Source: Ancylostoma caninum (taxonomy: Eukaryota; Nematoda; Chromadorea; Rhabditida; Ancylostomatidae). From it: a stretch of 64,000 bases of DNA. The DNA lies in NCBI GenBank assembly GCA_037903475.1, contig JBAJFG010000344.1, positions 868,001 to 932,000 on the forward strand, given 5' to 3'. Shown one piece after another: positions 57,516 to 64,000 of the stretch. The translations under genes and the position numbers were made by a program. Position 1 is the first letter of the stretch; each line of letters starts with the position of its first letter. The notes under the pieces are model-generated. The model searched no databases. It had not been told where the DNA came from and was given only the letters and a program-made list of their open reading frames with translations.

Positions 57516-60500
57516 CCTCTACCTCTCTCTCCCTCTACCTCTATCTCTATCTCTCCCTCTCTCTGAAAGCGGGAAGAAAACCTGCACTACCCGAATTTTT
57601 GCTTCTTTGGCTGAGAGTTCATGAGAATGCTCGATGATGAATTCGGGAGCTGAAGTACTGAAGACAACGAGAATGAACTCGCGAATTTCCTGCCCTCAAA
57701 TTTGTCAAGGATCGTGCAGCACTGTAGTCCAAGTAACATTTTTTGAGATAGAAGATCATGAAGCTGCATTTTTTTCTAGTGCGGAAATCAATGACATTTT
57801 TTATACAAGTCAATATGAGAGCACGAATTTTTCCAGTACTACTTTGCCTCCTCTGCACCACCATCTCCCTGGCCCGTTGAAAACAGGTTTCTTTTCCCCA
57901 GATTGATGAGCGGCATGCAATCTCTGTGTGCAGCTCATCAACAAAAGCATCTTCGAAATAAAATAGGAGTCACTCGATGAAGTAGAAAAACCATTAACTG
58001 TATCGAATTACATATTCGTCGTTTTGACTTAGAGCAAGTGAAGAACCTTCATACTAGAGGTAATCAACCTCGTTGATGGTATGCGCCACGCATTCGAGTT
58101 CATCCATAAACGCGTAGGCATTGGGTGCGTATGTGCCCTATACAGTGAGTTGCGGAGGGCATGTTACGTATCTAGTCAAACCTTCGTCCTGCCAGACTCA
58201 TTCCATGCTAAAGTATCAACCGCCACCCCCCGGGCGGGGGAAGGTGGGGGGGGGGTGCGATGGCCTGGTCGAACTGGGTGTTATTAACACGTTTGCGAGC
58301 TTACGCTTTTGGCATAGGGTATCACATAAAAAAGCGTATTTGAACGAGCTCAAACCCTTGAGCACGTGGTCCCACGTGGTAGGAAATTTTCTCATGCCGC
58401 ATAATACTCCGAATTCATGCATGTATGAGACCAATCGTTTTCTCTTTTGTGATCGTCAACAGTGCTTCCAAATGTTGGTTGTCCATTCACTTGAATATCG
58501 ATTAGATTTTCTTCTAACACTCTATTCAATTCCTTCAACACTGCTCTTATTATGCACGAGCTACGTAGCTAAACACGAACAAATTATTGTTCTGAACTAG
58601 AAATAGTGCATTCCTCATCACTCGGTCAAGAAGAATAGATTTTTCCGACAAGTTTAGCTGACAGGTAGGAAGCTTACCCTGAGAAAACCTGAAAAACCAT
58701 CGAATTTATTCGCTGCTTTCCAATTCTGTTATTGGAGATTGAAACATGGTCACATGAAAAATCTGTTTGTTGCGACTGATTTCTTTGCGATATTGTCATT
58801 TTAGGCCAGAGTTGGGTCAGCCGCTTTACAATCCGGCAAAAATAGGGGCAAAATGCAGTGGCAAACAGTGTAAAAAAATCGATGCATCAGCAACATGTGA
58901 CAAGAAGGTTGGCTCTGCCACTGAAGGACTCTGTACAACAAACTTGAAAGAATTACCGAGTAAGTTTGCAACTGTACATTCTGGTTTTTCACACATGTAG
59001 TCAGAATATTTCAACATCATCTATATCCTTTCCAGCTGACACAAAAACCACAACAGAACTCGTAACCACTGTGACTGAATCGGAAAGCACAACAACAGCT
59101 AAGACAGAAAGCACAACCACAACAGCAGCTGCGACAGAAAGCACAACAACAGCTGCCAAAACGACGACACAGAGTTCCGATGGCATGACCCAGGAACTTC
59201 GAGACAAGATTGTCGACACGCATAACTACTATAGGTGAGATTCGAGACAGAATCCGCTGCAGAATAGAAAAGATAGGTTGAGATATGTATGTGCAGAATT
59301 CGTGGAATCAGAGCTTCAGTTTTGACTAGTGCATGACTAAGAACATCTCGTTGTGCTCCGAGAATGGCAATAAAAGACGAGCAAAGTATTCTGGGGACAA
59401 CGTAAAACGTTCTCGGAATTTCATTTACATTACCCTTACGTTTTCAAAAAAGGGTTAGATACTAAAAGGCAGCACCCACGGAGAATTTCGTCTCAAATAT
59501 ATCCACAGTTTTGGAAAACCTTTAACTTCGGGAATACTTTCGCCGTACAAGATACACTGGAAGTGTCCTTTTGCCTACTTATAGCAAGTTCTCCTAGGAC
59601 CAGACGGACTTATTCTTCGGCTGATTTCAGGTGTTTTCAGCGTCTCTGCTAGAGCATCGAACTCTTTTTGGAGCGCGGAAAACATCGATTAACAGCTGAT
59701 CTATTTGCCCAACAATCGCCTTCTCACGAGAATTTCCTCACTATGCTTTCAGAATTACACAGATTTACCCCAATTTTTCAATATTTTTCCCGCCAACTGC
59801 GTTGCTTTTTTAATTAGAATTGTGGTAGCTGATCGACTGCTGTTGGCGCTAGATGTTAAAGAATTTTCAATTTTCTCTCATTTCTTCATTGTTAGGGGTT
59901 TCCGTGATGTTAGAATTCATAAGTGACTACTTTACTAAGTGGTACTAATTTTCCGACCGTTACTTGTTCTGCTACGGTGTGGGTAGGCAGTAGTCCAGAA
60001 GAAACAAGTGATTTTGTGAGGATCCGTCTGGGGAAAGAGACGGCCTTATCGATCTTTTGCCATCGGTCCTCACCTCATGGCTTGCACAACTTGACCACTC
60101 CTGTTGCACTTAACCAGGTAATGAACGTCGAAAAACAGTATTTTCATGGCTAAAAAAAGTTTTGCCTTTGAGAAAGTGTTGAGCTTTTCCGACCCCCGAA
60201 ATATGCTAAGCCCCGAGCCACGTTACGTCCGGGCTAGATGAACTCTGAAAAAAAAAGAACCCCGATCTCGGACCCGTGTGCCACGTTTATGCTAGGATTC
60301 TAATGTCAAAAATTTCCGTGGGTGCTGCCTTTAAGTATAGGGTGGGCCATAAGTTATTGTACAATGTTTGTTCACTTATCTCTTCGCTAGGAATCGATGG
60401 TTTATTCAGCTCTTTCATCTGCCAAATAGGGAAGGGTTTGAGGTATCTTCCAGTAAAAATCCGACTTCCCAGCAGGATTTTGCGTAGGAGCAGTTGGCCT

Positions 60501-63064
60501 CGGAACATATTTTTGAAAAAAGTGGGTTGCTGTGGCAATTTCTGCAAAATTCACCGAATCTTTGAAGGGTATTTGATAGCCGTGATGATTTTTGAAGAGC
60601 AAGAAGTGCTTCTTGCAGGGCCTCTAGAATTACCAGGAGAGCTGATTATAAGAAATACAGGAGCGAAGAGTAAAGATATCCCCATGCTCCCAAAGATGGC
60701 CAATTAGTGCCGAACTTGCTTTGAGAAATTTTGCCACAGGGTGACAGGAAAGCAGCTAGGGAATGGAAGTGATCTAAGAACTAGAATAAAAGTACAATGA
60801 AACGGTTGTGCTGTCCCTTCAATAGGCCCGGAGAGGGCCAACGGTGCCCCTTGAAATCTAAGGCTTGCTTCCCTCACACAAGCTTTTTTGGAACAACCTC
60901 TTTCTGTGCCATTATAGACACCATTCTTGAACGGATTCTACAGATACATTTTGTAATCGTCATTAAGAACACGAGGCGATTTTTATCCCGTCTAAAATCG
61001 TTGTCAACAACTGTTTTTGAAGCTTTTTTGCTCGGAAATTCCAGGCTGAGTCAGTGCAGTAGAAGCACCGAAAATCAGCACTGGAAGTTTTCAATAATTT
61101 TTTCCGTCACTCACTGGTGCAGAGAAGCAAGCTAGCTAACGATGTAGAACAACTACTGGCCCACCCTGTACATAACTTTCGCTGAACTACTAACTAATAC
61201 AATTCTCGAAATTTCTGCACCGGACTCATGCAGCGTTGTTGTACTTAGATCGATGCTTGCTCGAGGACTAGTCAGAAATGGAAAAGTAGGGAACCCGAAC
61301 TGCCCACAGGCTACCAATATGTATAAAATGGTGAGTTACTGACAAATTTCTGGATTCAGAGACTCGTTGTCGGATTTATGCCCACAAGAAATGGCTCCAA
61401 GCATTTCACCCATCATTTACAGAGATATGACATGACGATGGAGTCAGAGGCACAGATGTATGCTAACAGTTGCCCGGCAAAAGGTTCAGAAGTGTCGGCA
61501 CGCCCCTCATCGTCTGGTGAAAACTTCCATATATTCCGTTCATTAATTATTTCACCCGATGAAGCTATCACGAATGTGAGATGATTGTTTGCCAGTGCTA
61601 ACAACCAATACGTTTGAACAAAGAAGATTTAGGCTCTCGAAACATGGTGGACCCAGATATTGAAGAATGGTGTGAACAATCAAATGAAATACAATGAATA
61701 TCTGGAAAAGAAGGAACTGGCACCCATTGCATTTACACAGGTGTGTTACCCCATATATTGAAAGTATACGTCGAAGGTGATAAGGTACCCTCGATGGAGC
61801 GGAAAAATCCTGAGACTACGAAACTAACGCGAAGGAAACAACGCGAATCTGCTCATAACCATTTACCAATCGCTATGTGTTAGTTGACCAAACAAAGTTT
61901 CTGCGAAATCATCGATCCGTTTCGATCACGAAGTGCACTTTAGGACAGTATGTATTCTAGTATATCAGTATAGTATACATTGTGTGCATACAAATGAGTA
62001 GAAAACAATGTGAGGCGTACACTTTACTAAGAAAAATCGCATTGCAATTGAACAACATTCCCGAAAAATTTCTCGGAAAGATAGCTGTAGAAAAAACGAT
62101 CATGTGACTAAGAAAGTAGAGACGTAAGGTCAAAAAGACGCAGAAGGACTGCAGCAGGAAGTTTTCTGCTGCGGTCCTTTTGAACTCGTGCAGAAAGACC
62201 TCACCAGCTATTTAGAAACACCGCTGTAGCCATGCAGAAGGCACGCAGAACCACGGTTGGTTCTTTTGATTTTCTGCTGCGGTCCTTTCTAAGGTTCGTC
62301 TAATTTGTTAGCCTACTCGGACTACTGGGCACTAAATTATTGTATATTGTAGTCTCTTGTCATAGTTCCATAGTTTCGGAAGTTGTTGGGTCAAAGACAA
62401 ATGAATACAAATGGGGTTCCATGTAAAAAAAGTGAAGTAAAGAAGTCTAGTAAAAATAGGGAACTGTGCTCTTCAAGATAAATGAACAAAAAAAAAACTA
62501 AACTTGGTTAGCGTTGCCTGTTTTGAACCCGCGTACTGTCTTCATGAGAAATCTTCGTTTATTTTCCCCACCTTGCATCAAGATTATTGAAAAATCATAC
62601 AATGGCGCAGGCCACTCTTCATATGTAAATCCTGTTCTCATGCCAAAACGTCCTCAAGAACCACAGAAGAAACCAGAAAAGCAGTTCTAGATTTAATATT
62701 CGAGCCACTCGGATTCCTACTATTCCTTCCTGCACATTTCAGATGGCATGGGCTGAATCGTACAAAGTCGGTTGCGGCTTTAACCGCTCCTGTAATGATG
62801 GAACAGTTGTTGTCTGCCGCTATAGCCCACGGTAATGAACCACTTATACTCTGTCGATGACACAGCTTTGAAAGATGTTGCTGGTGGAGAGCTCGATTTT
62901 TTTTTCAACTTTTACAGATCAAACATTGCAGAACTACCTGATCAGTAAAATTGAACCATTACAGCGGAAATATCTACACGCAGTTCATCTACAGAACTGG
63001 GAATACGTGTGCATCGTGTAGCGCCACATGCCAGGATGCCCTTTGTCCAGCACCTGCATACTAG
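53972..63064 (+). CDS. Gene E: secreted two-domain CAP (ASP-like) protein with Thr-rich linker
   Basis: Thirteen coding exons: 53972-53989, 54050-54098, 54530-54678, 55916-56022, 56083-56233, 56594-56685, 58805-58959, 59036-59234, 61249-61330, 61423-61575, 61633-61740, 62743-62831 and 62965-63064, giving 483 aa. Signal peptide: MVILLL then VFLIIGEAFS. The N-terminal domain matches A-D (GHNDVRKE, TYDCYLEG, GCPSHP, PFAN-MIYMKTVSIGC, hinge) but lacks their N-glycosylation site. Exon 8 is a linker of TTT/TEST repeats that runs into the second CAP domain (DTHNYY; then ATNMYKM, RYDMTMESEAQMYA, SGENF, LETWW, FTQMAWAESYKVGCG, VVVCRYSP) and a tail CASCSATCQ. SGEN keeps the cavity Glu and HN the helix His, but GHYTQ reads IAFTQ. 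Poly(A) signal at 63128-63133. Two-domain ASPs with this layout are known from hookworms. Confidence 0.9.
54209..54481. repeat. TA-flanked foldback MITE, copy 4 of 4
   Basis: TACAGTGGACGTCAACGGCGG at the left and CCGTCTTTGACGTCGACTGTA at the right. It sits in intron 2 of gene E, ending 48 bp before the exon 3 acceptor, so a conceptual frame (54175-54720) runs from the element into exon 3 without being a real exon. Confidence 0.78.
54838..55322. repeat. ~485 bp GC-rich foldback in intron 3 of gene E
   Basis: AAGTCCTTACGCGCAATCGGC, GGAAAATTTTCGAGCGCGCC and CTCTTGTGGTAGCGGTCC at the left recur inverted at the right (GGACCGCTGCCACAAGAG, GGCGCGCTCGAAAATTTTCC, GCGCGTAAGGACTT). Inner arms GACCGAT.TCGACCGGACGGCCCC and GGGGCCGTCCGGTCGACATCGGTC form a second hairpin. 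The arms are much richer in G+C than the surrounding intron. Confidence 0.85.
57472..57565 (+). repeat. (CT)n-rich microsatellite
   Basis: About 20 perfect CT units followed by imperfect CTCTAC/CTATCT variants, in intron 6 of gene E. The rest of this 2.1 kb intron (56686-58804) shows no recognised element apart from the G-rich tract at 58228-58258. Confidence 0.95.
58228..58258 (+). repeat. G-rich tract with quadruplex potential
   Basis: CCCCCCGGGCGGGGGAAGG followed by a run of ten G (58247-58256). There are at least four G-runs of two or more bases on the plus strand within 30 bp, in intron 6 of gene E. Confidence 0.6.
59462..60334. mobile_element. CACCCACGG-ended TIR element, copy 3 of 3
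   Basis: Left end ACTAAAAGGCAGCACCCACGGAGAATTT and right end AAAATTTCCGTGGGTGCTGCCTTTAAGT are close inverted repeats. It lies in intron 8 of gene E, directly against the next element. Confidence 0.7.
60338..61170. mobile_element. Mariner-like non-autonomous element
   Basis: Starts TAGGGTGGGCCATAAGTTATT and ends ACTACTGGCCCACCCTGTA, a TA-flanked inverted repeat of mariner style; compare TACAGGGCGGCGCATAATTA at the 6840 remnant. Internal frames are broken and I could not identify a transposase. It lies in intron 8 of gene E, three bases right of the preceding element. Confidence 0.6.
62130..62295. repeat. CTGCTGCGGTCC repeat cluster in intron 11 of gene E
   Basis: TTTTCTGCTGCGGTCCTTT occurs near 62167 and near 62272. 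An inverted partner, AAGGACTGCAGCAGGAA, lies immediately left of the first, giving a hairpin plus a direct repeat. Probably a small foldback element. The rest of the intron (61741-62742) has nothing I recognise. Confidence 0.5.
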
Positions 63065-63239
63065 GCAGGGAGGAATTTCATCCGTTTCGTACACTCTCGT
63101 ATTTACTGTATTTGAGATAGTTGAACCAATAAAGCATTGCACCGAACATTCAAACAGCTGGGCGAGATATCCTTCGATGCGAAGTTCCTAAACGCTTCGA
63201 GCAATAATAGCGAATGTAGGGTGGATGATAGATAGAAAA

Positions 63240-63272
63240 TGAAATGAATAAATAAATAAATAAATAAATAGA
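63240..63272 (+). repeat. (AAAT)n microsatellite
   Basis: ATGAATAAATAAATAAATAAATAAATAGAT, about 110 bp after the gene E poly(A) signal. It resembles a LINE tail on the plus strand, but no LINE sequence was recognised upstream of it. Confidence 0.8.
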
Positions 63273-63467
63273 TATATATACTAGCGCCCCTTCGGGACGC
63301 TAGAAAGTGGGGTGGGGCAGCCACTTGAGGTATGTGCAAAAGTACCACACATGCGAAATGCTTAGAAAATTAGCAAATAAGCAAAACTAATCATTAACTG
63401 AGCTCAAATACAAAATCCTTCCTATGAGTTGCGTATATTCTACGGGCCTGGCCGCCTCGTCAGGCTT

Positions 63468-63711
63468 CTAGTCTTCTCGCAATCCTAGCCTTCCTTGCAA
63501 ATTTTTAATCACGCACCTGCATGTAAAGCTAATTTCCGATGCGATGATACTACCTACTTTTTTGTCACATTTCTTACATGCCTATGGGCCAGTTATGAGC
63601 GGCCACTTTCAACTCTGCGCAGGAGTATTTCTCACATGGCTTTAGTACCTGTGAACAACACAGTGTAACTAATGCCATGCAAATGATCACCTGAAATGAT
63701 TCAAGCTTCAT
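63468..63711 (-). CDS. Candidate two-exon gene for a ~60 aa secreted peptide
   Basis: On the minus strand exon 1 (63711-63578) starts with a classical signal peptide (MKLESFQVIICMALVTLCC) and continues with KPCEKYSCAELKVAAHNWP. It stops at a GTAAGA donor. A TTTACATGCAG acceptor at 63517 joins exon 2 (63516-63468) in frame and runs to TAG. The mature peptide would have three cysteines and an N-terminal CxxxxC. I do not recognise the family. No poly(A) signal was seen nearby, so further exons or a chance frame remain possible. It converges on gene E. Confidence 0.35.
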
Positions 63712-63779
63712 GTTGCTGAGATAGTCGAACTGATGAGCTTCTGCTCCAATGTACAGGGAGGAAGAAGAGGGGGTCGACT

Positions 63780-64000
63780 GAGACACAAATGAGCGAGTAG
63801 CGTGCCCCTACTCCATCGTTAGACGTGCATCTTGATGTTTTCCCCACTATTGGGCCATGGCGGACCCATTCTCCATCCGTGGACACGTATCCTAGCATTT
63901 TCCCCACTAATGGGAACCATGCGGACCCATTCTCCATCCGTGGACACGTATCCTGGCATTTTCCCCACTAATGAGAACCATGCCGACTCACTCTCTTTTT
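63780..64000. repeat. ~60-bp tandem repeat at the window edge
   Basis: Units of 60-61 bp containing ACCCATTCTCCATCCGTGGA, CACGTATCCT.GCATTTTCCC and CACTAATGGGAACCATGCGG repeat about three times and continue past the window end. The unit before 63841 is more diverged (ACTCCATCGTTAGACGTGCATC). Confidence 0.9.

Noticed and set aside
58121..58600. 159-codon plus-strand frame in intron 6 of gene E
   Set aside because: It crosses the G-rich tract, has no splice consistency with the gene and no recognisable motif.

Overview
The window looks like nuclear DNA from a strongylid (clade V) parasitic nematode, most likely a hookworm. The reasons are small phase-conserved exons split by introns with nematode-type TTTCAG acceptors, AATAAA poly(A) signals, an AT-rich background full of short inverted-repeat elements, and above all a tandem array of CAP-superfamily (SCP/TAPS, 'activation-associated secreted protein', ASP) genes. 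The species assignment is inference.

Five spliced genes, all on the + strand, form the backbone: gene A (789-3418), B (11770-18065), C (22410-27759), D (35350-44531) and E (53972-63064). A-D each encode a secreted protein of about 243-245 aa: signal peptide, one divergent CAP domain and a cysteine-rich hinge. They resemble the 'ASP-related' class of hookworm CAP proteins. Gene E has the same N-terminal part, then a Thr/Ser/Ala-rich linker and a second, more canonical CAP domain with its own Cys-rich tail (483 aa). A-D stop just after the point where E enters its linker, each with a different tiny last exon. Intron positions and phases are the same in all copies, except that C has lost the intron between its second and third coding exons. 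A, D and E also share a proximal promoter block (CACGTA, GATA site, ATAAAAGCA). I reassembled each reading frame exon by exon, and each total is a multiple of three.

The rest is mostly mobile DNA. At about 30861-35145 (- strand) is a LINE of the CR1/Jockey type with an open ORF1 and a 965-codon endonuclease-reverse transcriptase ORF2, ending about 150 bp upstream of gene D's TATA-like box. Older LINE fragments lie at 9270-9960, 22886-23160, 29130-29790 and 36260-36955. Mariner-type transposase remnants lie at 6840-7513 and 49211-49540. Several families of non-autonomous inverted-repeat elements recur through introns and spacers: a TA-flanked foldback in four copies; ~0.9-1.2 kb elements ending GG(G/C)TGGTAGTAAAC in three copies; ~0.75-0.87 kb elements ending in a CACCCACGG-type repeat in three copies; a ~180 bp element in three copies; and single hairpins. 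None interrupts an exon of the array.

Spacers A-B (3.5-11.7 kb), B-C (18.2-22.3 kb), C-D (27.9-30.8 kb) and D-E (44.7-53.8 kb) hold no other convincing gene. Weak candidates are a minus-strand exon at 18993-19124 and a two-exon secreted-peptide gene at 63468-63711. The right edge is a ~60 bp tandem repeat running off the window.
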